This document shows positions 17,934 through 25,323 of a stretch of DNA of 40,906 nucleotides, piece by piece. The position numbers were made by a program, and so were the translations under genes. Each line of letters begins with the position of its first letter. The stretch's first letter is position 1. Location of the stretch: contig JAMONV010000036.1 in the NCBI GenBank assembly GCA_027066365.1, forward strand, positions 1 to 40,906, written 5' to 3'. The notes under the pieces were generated by a model. That model was not told where the DNA came from and searched no databases. It saw nothing but the letters and a program-made list of their open reading frames with translations. The DNA comes from Flavobacteriales bacterium (GTDB taxonomy: Bacteria; Bacteroidota; Bacteroidia; Flavobacteriales; Flavobacteriaceae).

Positions 17934-18696
17934 TGAACAGTTTACTTAAATAAAAATGCATGGTACTCACCGAAGCAAACACCGTACGCTCGGCCGGAAT
18001 AAATCCGTTTGACATATTGAAGCGTAAAAATTTCCATTCGTTTAAGCTTTTAGCCAAATATCGTGCCGTTTTTTCATCCTTAAAACTTTTGCGACTTTTC
18101 ATTGACTCCAAATATTCGGCCACCTTCGATTTGCTTTGATAAAATAACTTTTCAAAACTCTTATTTACGGGATATTTATCGGTCATATAGCCGACATTCA
18201 TAATATATAAATTGCGGATGGCTTCGTAATTGGCACGCATATCGGCATACTTCTTGGCTTTAAAACCGAATTTGTCTTCCATTTTATTGAGCATGATTTC
18301 CAAAAAACTGTCAAAGGTTTTTGTATCGTAAAAGAAACGGGCAAAGCTTTTTTTGTCCAATTTTGCCAAAGCATGAAACCGCAAATTATCCCAAAGTTTG
18401 ACGGCTTGTTCCAGTTGATTTTGTGTTTCCACTAAATGCAAGCGGTTCTCCAACGAACCGAGTTTTTCTTCCAAAATTCCAATGGCTTCGGCCAAATCCT
18501 CTTGAATAAGACTGAAGCCGGGTTGGTGCATTTCATATATCTTATCCCGGTCTATCCGGAAAATTTGAATCCGGATTTCCATGACATCCCGGTATAATTG
18601 TTCGTTTTTTTCCAAGGTTGACACGGCCGGCGCTTGCGCCCGTAACGAGCTCATTATCAAGAATACAACCGGAAATATGTAAACAAAGTTTCTCAT
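17926..18696 (-). CDS. Exported helical protein of unknown function, paralogue C
   Basis: A 256-residue protein with a signal peptide (MRNFVYIFPVVFLIMSSLRAQ). The helical mature part contains AVKLWDNLRFHAL, matching the mid-protein Trp segments of A and B, and ends with NGFIPAERTVFASVSTM, the counterpart of the NGYKPE stretch in B. It is the first gene of the operon, with a TATATTTG box 17 bases upstream. No family is recognised. Confidence 0.7.
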   Translation of the reverse strand: MRNFVYIFPVVFLIMSSLRAQAPAVSTLEKNEQLYRDVMEIRIQIFRIDRDKIYEMHQPGFSLIQEDLAEAIGILEEKLGSLENRLHLVETQNQLEQAVKLWDNLRFHALAKLDKKSFARFFYDTKTFDSFLEIMLNKMEDKFGFKAKKYADMRANYEAIRNLYIMNVGYMTDKYPVNKSFEKLFYQSKSKVAEYLESMKSRKSFKDEKTARYLAKSLNEWKFLRFNMSNGFIPAERTVFASVSTMHFYLSKLFNE

Positions 18697-18712
18697 ATTT
18701 ATCGCAATTTAA

Positions 18713-18720
18713 CAAATATA
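18713..18720 (-). promoter_or_regulatory. -7 promoter box of the helical-protein operon
   Basis: On the minus strand these bases read TATATTTG, 16-17 bases before the start of the first gene. No -33 TTG at normal spacing was found. Confidence 0.5.
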
Positions 18721-18852
18721 ATTTTATTTGACATGATTTCATATGACAAATACCGTGCAAAAGTCGAAATTTGCTTTTTTAGTGGCATTTTCGGATCGAA
18801 AAAGGGTTTCCGTAAGAACAAAAATTCCAAATGAAAATCGGATATTTGTATT

Positions 18853-20649
18853 ATGGCAAAACAAAAGGATTTGCGCGCCCAAATCAAAGATTTACCTAAT
18901 CAGCCCGGTGTATATTTGTTCAAAAACGCCTCGGGTAAAGTGATTTATGCGGGAAAAGCCAAAGATTTACGCAAACGTGTTTCGGCCTATTTCGGCAAGG
19001 AACAAACCGGAAAAACGGCGGTTTTGGTTAAAAACATTTATGCCGTGGAACATGTGGTGACCAGCAACGAAACCGAAGCCTTTCTGTTGGAAAATATTTT
19101 GATAAAAAAATACCAACCACGCTATAATATCTTATTGAAAGACGACAAAACCTATCCGTGGATCGTCATCCGCAACGAGTCTTTTCCGCGTGTGGAAATG
19201 ACAAGGGATTGGAAAAACGACGGATCGGAATATTTCGGCCCCTATACATCGGTGAAAACCGTTAAAATTTTGCTTGAATTGATTCATGACCTTTTCCCCC
19301 TTCGCACTTGCCGTTTGGATCTAAGCCCCGAAAAAATCGCCGAAGGAAGGTATCAGGTATGCCTCGAGTATCACATGAGACGTTGCAAAGCCCCTTGCAC
19401 CGGTGAAGAAAGCCTTGAAAATTACAGCCAATACATCGAAGCCATACGAAAAATTTTACGCGGACATTTCAAGCCTGTATCGGAGTATTTACATAAAAAA
19501 ATGTTGGAAGCGGCCGAACGTTTGGAATTTGAAAAAGCACATGCCTACCGGCAAAAACTACTGGCACTGGAAAATTATCAGTCGCGTTCCACCGTAGTGA
19601 ATCCCAAACTTGGAAATTTGGAAGTGTACTCGATTGTGACCGAAGGACCTGTCGCTTATGTAAATTTCATGGAAATTGCCAACGGAACGGTTATTCGCGC
19701 ACAAAATTTGGAATTGCGTTCGCCAATAGAAGAAAAACCAGCCGGTATATTGGCAACGGCCATTGTCGAAGTCCGGCAAAAATATCCTTTACGTGCCCGG
19801 GAAATCATCGTGCCGTTTCCGGTGAACATTCCTTATCCGGTCAAACAAACCGTCCCGCAACGCGGCGATAAGAAAAAACTCCTGGAACTTTCCGAAAAAA
19901 ACGCCCGATATTTCCGGCTCGAAAAACTCAAAAACCTCCAACGGACCGATCCCGAAGAAGCACTTCAACGACGATTGAAACAATTGCAAAAAGATTTACG
20001 CCTACCCAAGCCGCCAATACACATGGAATGCTTCGATATTTCACATACGCAAGGCGTGGAAAAAACCGCTTCCTGTGTGGTATTTAGAAACCTAAAACCC
20101 GATAAAACTGCTTACAGGCATTTCCGTATCAAAACCGTTGAAGGAAACAATGATTTCGCCTCCATGTATGAAACAGTTTACCGGCGCTATAACCGCCTGT
20201 TGCAAGAAAACGCCCCCTTGCCCGACTTGGTGGTGATTGACGGCGGAAAAGGACAACTCAATATGGCGCTCAAAGCCTTGAAAACATTGGGACTTGACAA
20301 CAAAATTTCTCTCATTGCCATTGCCAAAAAACTGGAAGAAATCTACCGCCCCGGCGACCCGGTCCCCTTGTATCTGGATAAAACCTCCGAAACGCTACGC
20401 ATCATTCAACAAATTCGCAACGAAGCACATCGCTTCGGTTTACGATTACATCGAAAACGAAGAACAAAACGATCGGTGCATTCCGCACTTACCGAAATCC
20501 CCGGCATAGGTGAAAAAACCGCCGTCAAACTCCTGAAGCATTTCAAAAGTCTCAAACGAATCAAAGAAAGCGATATCAAAGAACTGGAAAAAGTGGCGGG
20601 AAAAAAACTCGCGGAAAAACTCAAAACCCACCTCAATGCATCATCTTAA
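18853..20649 (+). CDS. uvrC: UvrABC excinuclease subunit C
   Basis: A 598-residue nucleotide-excision-repair endonuclease. The N-terminal GIY-YIG nuclease has QPGVYLF (18-24) and IYAGKAKDLRKRV (31-43). The UVR motif that binds UvrB is around LEFEKAHAYRQKLL. The C-terminal RNase H-like nuclease contains MECFDISHTQG and LVVIDGGKGQLNMA, and tandem helix-hairpin-helix motifs end the protein (EIPGIGEKTAVKLLKHF). Length is typical. It is transcribed divergently from the helical-protein operon. Confidence 0.97.
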   Translation: MAKQKDLRAQIKDLPNQPGVYLFKNASGKVIYAGKAKDLRKRVSAYFGKEQTGKTAVLVKNIYAVEHVVTSNETEAFLLENILIKKYQPRYNILLKDDKTYPWIVIRNESFPRVEMTRDWKNDGSEYFGPYTSVKTVKILLELIHDLFPLRTCRLDLSPEKIAEGRYQVCLEYHMRRCKAPCTGEESLENYSQYIEAIRKILRGHFKPVSEYLHKKMLEAAERLEFEKAHAYRQKLLALENYQSRSTVVNPKLGNLEVYSIVTEGPVAYVNFMEIANGTVIRAQNLELRSPIEEKPAGILATAIVEVRQKYPLRAREIIVPFPVNIPYPVKQTVPQRGDKKKLLELSEKNARYFRLEKLKNLQRTDPEEALQRRLKQLQKDLRLPKPPIHMECFDISHTQGVEKTASCVVFRNLKPDKTAYRHFRIKTVEGNNDFASMYETVYRRYNRLLQENAPLPDLVVIDGGKGQLNMALKALKTLGLDNKISLIAIAKKLEEIYRPGDPVPLYLDKTSETLRIIQQIRNEAHRFGLRLHRKRRTKRSVHSALTEIPGIGEKTAVKLLKHFKSLKRIKESDIKELEKVAGKKLAEKLKTHLNASS

Positions 20650-20694
20650 TTAAACGACAAAATCGGCTTCATACATCTCTCTCCGAACCTAATC

Positions 20695-21054
20695 TTAATG
20701 CATTCGCCTTATCCACTCCACTTGTAAACGTGCGATTTTTTCATTGACCGGCTCCAAGTGCATGCAAAAAAGTTTGAATGCCAAATCCGAAAATTTATAA
20801 TCGTGAACCAACCGGTGCCTGTCGTCCGAAAAAACAGGCATTACGTGATGTTCCGCCGGAATACCCGCCCGTTGAAGGGTGGTGAGGGTTTTCTCCAGCG
20901 CCTCGATAAATTGCTCTTCGGTTTCCATCTCCAACCCATGAAAAAGATCCGACGCTAAATATTTCATGCGGCTTTCCATGAGATTTTCCATAAACTTTTC
21001 AATGAATCCCAAATTTTGCTGAAACGGGTACAATGCTTCTGTTTTCTTAATCAT
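20695..21054 (-). CDS. Unknown 119-residue protein coupled to dnaJ
   Basis: A helical, Met/His-rich protein ([31 protein letters not shown]) with no signal peptide, membrane segment or recognisable domain. Its start overlaps the dnaJ stop by 4 bases, so it is translationally coupled. In other bacteria the modulator CbpM sits in this position after cbpA, but this protein does not show the MerR-like helix-turn-helix I would expect of CbpM. A co-chaperone or chaperone-modulator role is inference from position. Confidence 0.7.
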   Translation of the reverse strand: MIKKTEALYPFQQNLGFIEKFMENLMESRMKYLASDLFHGLEMETEEQFIEALEKTLTTLQRAGIPAEHHVMPVFSDDRHRLVHDYKFSDLAFKLFCMHLEPVNEKIARLQVEWIRRMH

Positions 21055-21968
21055 GATCGTAGGTTTTTTAATTCTTCATAAAGTTGTTTTTCACGCAACG
21101 ATAAATGTTGCGGCACAATGATTTTGACCGAAGCATATAAATCTCCGTATTGACCTTCATGTCCGTAAACGGGCATTCCCTTGCCACGAATACGTAATTT
21201 TTTTCCGCAAGAACTGCCGGGCGGCACCGTCACCTGAATTGGCCCCGATGGTGTATTCAAAGACACTTTACCGCCCAAAACGGCCGTTACATCGTCAACC
21301 TCCAAGGTGGTATACAAGTCGTCTCCCTTACGAACGAATTGCGGACTATCGCCAACATGAATGGTGATATACAAATCGCCGTCGGCACCACCGTTGATTC
21401 CTTTTCCGCCTTTCCCTTTGAGACGAATAACTTGACCTTCATAAGCACCGGGCTTTATGCGGATGCGCAATTTCTTGTCTCCCAAATCAATAATTCGCGA
21501 AGTACCGTGATAAGCTTCGTCAAACGCTAACGTCATCTCGGCATGATAATCGCGTCCCTTGCGCGGAATATCGGTTCGCGCACGATAAGCCCGGCTTCCG
21601 AAACCACCAAAACCACCGAACAAATCGAACAAATCACCCAGATCCTCCCAATTGCCTTCATAAGTCGACCCGCCGCCAAAACGATGAAAACCACTTTGGC
21701 GACGCGCCTGTTCCCGTGCCTTTTTGTATTCGTCATATTGACGCCAATACATCCCCACTTCGTCGTATTTTTTTCGGTTTTCGGGATTTCCCAAAACTTC
21801 GTAAGCTTCGTTGATTTCCTTGAACTTTTCTTCGGCCTCCTTGTTGTTTTTATTACGATCCGGGTGATATTTTCGCGCCAGCTTCCGGTAGGCTTTCTTA
21901 ATTTCGTCTTGAGAAGCGTTCTTGGAAACACCGAGAATTTTATAGTAATCCTTAAATTTTTCTTCCAT
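21051..21968 (-). CDS. cbpA: CbpA-type DnaJ co-chaperone
   Basis: A 305-residue class-II J protein. The J domain spans about residues 6-70 ([16 protein letters not shown] at 35-37, [12 protein letters not shown]), a Gly/Phe-rich linker follows ([14 protein letters not shown]), then two beta-rich substrate-binding domains and a C-terminal dimer segment. There is no CxxCxGxG zinc region, which separates it from DnaJ proper. It would stimulate DnaK and hold unfolded proteins in the cytosol. It lies 3 bases after the HPF/sigma-like gene and is coupled to the 119-residue protein downstream. Confidence 0.93.
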   Translation of the reverse strand: MEEKFKDYYKILGVSKNASQDEIKKAYRKLARKYHPDRNKNNKEAEEKFKEINEAYEVLGNPENRKKYDEVGMYWRQYDEYKKAREQARRQSGFHRFGGGSTYEGNWEDLGDLFDLFGGFGGFGSRAYRARTDIPRKGRDYHAEMTLAFDEAYHGTSRIIDLGDKKLRIRIKPGAYEGQVIRLKGKGGKGINGGADGDLYITIHVGDSPQFVRKGDDLYTTLEVDDVTAVLGGKVSLNTPSGPIQVTVPPGSSCGKKLRIRGKGMPVYGHEGQYGDLYASVKIIVPQHLSLREKQLYEELKNLRS

Positions 21969-21971
21969 ATA

Positions 21972-22967
21972 TTAAGGTTTTTGGATTTTTCGGCGAAAAG
22001 CCGATTCCACTTCCTGTTTGAAATCCTGCAATTGTTGACGAATACTTTCCGCATTTTTGCCCAGCACCATGGCAATTTCATCTTCATTGAATTGTTCCAG
22101 ATAATACATTTGAACCGCCGCACGGGTTTCCGAATCCTGACTGTCGATAACCGTTTGAAGGGTTTCGTCTATCTGTTTGTCATTCAAATTTTCATAAACC
22201 CCGTCAATCACATCGCCGGCTTCGGTGATATCTTCCAACATGATATTTTCCGAATCGAAAATTTCTTTCGGCGCATCATTATCGCCCTCAAACTCTTCGA
22301 TGTCCAATTCGCCCGCCACCTCGACCAAGGAATTCCGGTATCCCGATAATACTTCTTCCGCAACCCCGAAAAGCAAACTTTCCATATCAACCGCATGAGA
22401 TGATTTGGGATCGAATTTTTCATAAAATTTCCGTTCGATCAATTCCGTAAGCTCCGGCAACTGCGCCTTAATTTGCTTCTTGGTAAACCCTAGCGATTTC
22501 AAGCGTGTTTTGAGATATTTCTGCACCGCTTTCATTACCGCCTTCACCTTTCGTTTGCCTTTCACGGTTTGGGTTTGCGCCTTTTCCGCTTCCACTTCCG
22601 ATTTCAACTCGGGCAACCATGCTTGCCATTTTTGTCGACGATAGCGCTTGCGCTTATACAAATAATCTTTACGCTCCAATTGTATTTGCTTCTTAACGGC
22701 TTTTTTAAAATCCTTCCATGCTTCCGACCAAATTTTCAACAAGTCTTTACCCGTTTTCACTACCTGCAAATCCTTGCTCTTCATATTGATTTCAATGGAC
22801 ACACGGTATTCGTTATCCTTATTTAAACCGACTTTCAGTATTAAATCTTTGTCGTATTTCTTGAATAATTGCTCGTAATAATCTTTTTTGTCTTGAACGG
22901 AACGTTTAATTTCAGCCTGATATACCGGTTCGATTTCATTAAAATTGTAAATTTCAAGATTTAACAT
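21972..22967 (-). CDS. Putative HPF/RaiA-like domain fused to a sigma-70 region-4-like HTH
   Basis: A 331-residue cytosolic protein. Residues ~18-105 resemble the beta-alpha half of ribosome hibernation factors: YRVSIEINMKSKDLQVV then GKDLLKIWSEAWKDFKKAV and a very basic LERKDYLYKRKRYRRQ tail. A basic then helical middle (about 120-220) and an acidic linker (220-260) follow. The C-terminus (262-326) reads like sigma-70 region 4: DSETRAAVQMYYLEQF, NEDEIAMVLGKNAESIRQQL. There is no visible sigma region 2. It starts the transcript that includes cbpA. It could be a ribosome-binding stress regulator or a divergent sigma-like factor; the domain calls are by eye. Confidence 0.6.
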   Translation of the reverse strand: MLNLEIYNFNEIEPVYQAEIKRSVQDKKDYYEQLFKKYDKDLILKVGLNKDNEYRVSIEINMKSKDLQVVKTGKDLLKIWSEAWKDFKKAVKKQIQLERKDYLYKRKRYRRQKWQAWLPELKSEVEAEKAQTQTVKGKRKVKAVMKAVQKYLKTRLKSLGFTKKQIKAQLPELTELIERKFYEKFDPKSSHAVDMESLLFGVAEEVLSGYRNSLVEVAGELDIEEFEGDNDAPKEIFDSENIMLEDITEAGDVIDGVYENLNDKQIDETLQTVIDSQDSETRAAVQMYYLEQFNEDEIAMVLGKNAESIRQQLQDFKQEVESAFRRKIQKP

Positions 22968-23001
22968 ATATTTCTGATTTTAAATTATTAAATATTTTTT
23001 T

Positions 23002-23009
23002 CAAATATA
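23002..23009 (-). promoter_or_regulatory. -7 promoter box of the HPF/sigma-like gene
   Basis: On the minus strand TATATTTG lies 35 bases before the start codon and directly after the yfdX terminator, giving the HPF/sigma-cbpA block its own promoter. Confidence 0.5.
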
Positions 23010-23014
23010 AGAAA

Positions 23015-23050
23015 AATCAAGGCGGTATCCATAGATAAACCGCCTTGATT
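23015..23050 (-). terminator. Strong hairpin terminator after yfdX2
   Basis: AATCAAGGCGGT (23015-23026) and ACCGCCTTGATT (23039-23050) form a perfect 12-bp stem with a 12-base loop. On the minus strand it is followed by TTTTCTTAT, so it should end the yfdX transcript. Confidence 0.8.
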
Positions 23051-23057
23051 GTGTTAA

Positions 23058-24026
23058 TTATTTTTCAGTTTTATTGAAAAACAATCTGACTTTAAATGTA
23101 TTTATTTTTTGTTTCAACGAATCAAACAAACCTTTGGTTTCCTGTTTGTTTTCCACCGCTTTTTTCAATACGGCTATGGCATCGGCAAGCTCTTTATATT
23201 CCTTGTCGCGTTTACCGTAACCGAGCGCCTGCGCCAATTTCAATTGATAACCGGCGTTGTCGAGCAAAAGTTTCACTTCTTGTGTATCTGCTTTTTCTTT
23301 GTCTTCCATTATCGAGGCGGCAGCCTTAATATATTCCTCGGCACGCAAAACGGGAATCGGAATATGTTGTTCGGTCATCACCAAAGTATTAAGTGCGCGC
23401 ACCAAAATCACTTTGGCTTCGTCTTTTCTTCCTTGATTGAGCAAGGAAACGGCCAACTTCATGGCATCAGGATATGTGGCTAAAGGTAAATAGGAAGTCC
23501 TGACCACAATTTCGCTTGCCAAATTATTCAGAATTTGACGTGCGGCCTGATAATAACCGTCATCCATGGCCGATTGCGCTTGCTCGGTCATAACTTTCAC
23601 CGTCTCCATATCGGCTACCAAATCGCGGGTTTCCATGTTCACATCCACCGGAATAATCGACAAGGAAGGGTCCTTGGCCATCAGCACCTCCAATTGACCG
23701 ATAATGGTAGCCATTTCTTTTTCGGCCTCATCGATTTTTCCCTTATCGATTAAATCCACCGTTCCGGCGGTTTCTTCAATAATTTTCATCGCGGATTTGA
23801 TTTTTTCCGCATCTTTTTTTTGTATTTTATCCATTTCGGTCCGCACGTTTTCATTCACGTTTTTCGTCAATTGTTCGTCCTTCATCTTAGGGTGTGCGGG
23901 TTTTTGTACGGATGCTTGTTTTATTTCGGTTGCTTTCATCGTTTCCGACTTTTGAGTTTGTTTATTTTCCGGTTGACATGACCACATTAACAATACAACC
24001 GGCACTATCCATATCCACTTTTTCAT
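23058..24026 (-). CDS. yfdX: YfdX-family lipoprotein
   Basis: A 322-residue lipoprotein: signal KKWIWIVPVVLLMWSC with the cysteine at the lipobox, then a Lys/Gln-rich spacer. The YfdX domain (about 85-280) shows AEKEMATIIGQLEVLMA, the mid-domain IIPVDVN, GYYQAARQILNNLASEIV, YLPLATYPDAMKLA and HIPIPVLRAEEYIKAA. YfdX proteins are periplasmic stress proteins, induced by acid and multidrug regulators in enterobacteria and carried in pairs in heat-resistance islands; their biochemical role is unclear. It is paralogous to the gene 6 bases upstream and has the same GGAACT-ATG start context. Confidence 0.88.
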   Translation of the reverse strand: MKKWIWIVPVVLLMWSCQPENKQTQKSETMKATEIKQASVQKPAHPKMKDEQLTKNVNENVRTEMDKIQKKDAEKIKSAMKIIEETAGTVDLIDKGKIDEAEKEMATIIGQLEVLMAKDPSLSIIPVDVNMETRDLVADMETVKVMTEQAQSAMDDGYYQAARQILNNLASEIVVRTSYLPLATYPDAMKLAVSLLNQGRKDEAKVILVRALNTLVMTEQHIPIPVLRAEEYIKAAASIMEDKEKADTQEVKLLLDNAGYQLKLAQALGYGKRDKEYKELADAIAVLKKAVENKQETKGLFDSLKQKINTFKVRLFFNKTEK

Positions 24027-24032
24027 AGTTCC

Positions 24033-24950
24033 TTATTTTTGTTTTTTATAGAACAACCTTTCTTTGAATTTCTTCAACTCAAGGCTTAAATCTTTCAAAG
24101 CCTTTCCGGTTTTCTTTTCGCGTCCTTTATTGACATAATCTTTCAACCTCACAATCGCTTGATGTAAATCTTTATATTCCTTGTCTTTTTTGCCATATCC
24201 CATGGCCTGCGCCAAATCCAACTGATAAGACGCCGCATCCAACAAAGCCAATAAGGTTTCTTTATTTTCCTTAAATGCTTTTTCATTGTTCAATACTTTG
24301 ACGGCTTCTTTGATATATTCTTCGGCGCGTAATACCGGAAGCGGAATGATTTCTTCCCCGATTATCAACGTGTTTAACGCATTGACCAGCACGGCCGCCG
24401 CTTCGCGATTTTTGCCTTCATGCATCAATTTTGCCGCCAATTTCATAGCACCGGGATAGGTGGCCATGGGCAAATATGCCGTCTTGATAACCAATTCGCT
24501 CGACAAATCGTTCAACACTTGCTTGGCCTCCTGATAATAACCTTGCTCAATGGCTTTCTTCACATGATCCATAATCGTCCTCACCGTGCTCACATCGGTC
24601 ACCGCATCCTTCATTTCCACATTGGCATCCACGGGAATAAGCGACAACTCGGGTTTTTGCGCCAAAAGTATCTCCAATTTGCCGATTACTTCGGCTAATT
24701 TCTTTTCGGCTTCGTCATTTTTGTTTTGCGCCAAATCGGCAATAACCGCTTGTGTTTCCTTCAATATCGCAATGGCTTCTTCCGTCTCCTTGATTTCGGC
24801 ATTCTTAATTTTATTACTCACACTTTTTCCAATGCGCTCTTGCATTTGTTCTTTGCTAATTCCGGTTTTTCCGGCTTGATTTTGTTGCTGTGCCGTCATC
24901 ATGCCTGCTATCAGCATGAAAATACCTGTAATTAAAACTTTTGTTTTCAT
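24033..24950 (-). CDS. yfdX: YfdX-family secreted protein
   Basis: A 305-residue exported protein. I place the start at base 24950 because a clean signal peptide begins there (MKTKVLITGIFMLIAGMMTAQ) and the GGAACT before it repeats in the paralogue; the frame is open to 25010. The YfdX domain is intact: KLEILLAQKPELSLIPVD, GYYQEAKQVLNDLSSELV, YLPMATYPGAMKLAAKL and IIPLPVLRAEEYIKEA. It is close kin to the lipoprotein downstream but lacks a lipobox, so one copy should be free in the periplasm and the other membrane-bound. The promoter region has a palindrome and a sigma-54-like element. Confidence 0.88.
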   Translation of the reverse strand: MKTKVLITGIFMLIAGMMTAQQQNQAGKTGISKEQMQERIGKSVSNKIKNAEIKETEEAIAILKETQAVIADLAQNKNDEAEKKLAEVIGKLEILLAQKPELSLIPVDANVEMKDAVTDVSTVRTIMDHVKKAIEQGYYQEAKQVLNDLSSELVIKTAYLPMATYPGAMKLAAKLMHEGKNREAAAVLVNALNTLIIGEEIIPLPVLRAEEYIKEAVKVLNNEKAFKENKETLLALLDAASYQLDLAQAMGYGKKDKEYKDLHQAIVRLKDYVNKGREKKTGKALKDLSLELKKFKERLFYKKQK

Positions 24951-24993
24951 AGTTCCGTTTTTTTTGTTTAACATAAAATCCATATTTGAGGTT

Positions 24994-25017
24994 ATCAAAG
25001 CTTTTGCCACCTTTGAT
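24994..25017. promoter_or_regulatory. Inverted repeat overlapping a sigma-54-like promoter of yfdX1
   Basis: ATCAAAG-N10-CTTTGAT is a perfect 7-base inverted repeat. On the minus strand bases 25009-24995 read TGGCAA-N5-TTGA, near the sigma-54 pattern TGGCAC-N5-TTGC with correct spacing. The predicted start is near 24983, 33 bases before the yfdX start. Confidence 0.4.
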
Positions 25018-25294
25018 ATTAAAAGAAAGTATAGATTTTTTGTCAGTTATTTTTCTGGAAAATCTGACGAATTGTCCCCTTTTATGACAAGCTTGTACCT
25101 CGCTCGAAATTCACGGATGTTTTTTTCAGGTACCGGCTTTAAAATTTAAAATATAATAAAAGTTTAGCCGTAAATAGAAATAGAATGAAATCCGCCTACA
25201 TGCTTTGTCGTCATTTAATCCCCTAACCGGATCAATATAACGACAAACCCACCCGAAGCATCCGGTTTTTCGATAAGCAAAACCAAAATTTAAG
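25018..25294. other. Intergenic region with inverted repeats
   Basis: No gene is seen in this AT-rich stretch between the divergent yfdX and deacetylase-like genes. It holds AGATTTT (25033-25039) with AAAATCT (25059-25065), and TTTGTCGT (25204-25211) with ACGACAAA (25240-25247). These could be binding sites or transcript hairpins. Confidence 0.4.
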
Positions 25295-25302
25295 TATCTT
25301 TG
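25295..25302 (+). promoter_or_regulatory. -7 promoter box of the 25.3-38.1 kb operon
   Basis: TATCTTTG matches TAnnTTTG. The TTG within it (25300) opens the downstream frame but cannot be the translation start. Confidence 0.55.
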
Positions 25303-25323
25303 AATAAATTTTCCGGTTCAAAA

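Noticed and set aside
21533-22349. Long overlapping frames on both strands over dnaJ and the HPF/sigma-like gene
   Set aside because: One is the shifted frame of dnaJ and the other its complement; their composition is unnatural and the real genes have clear motifs.
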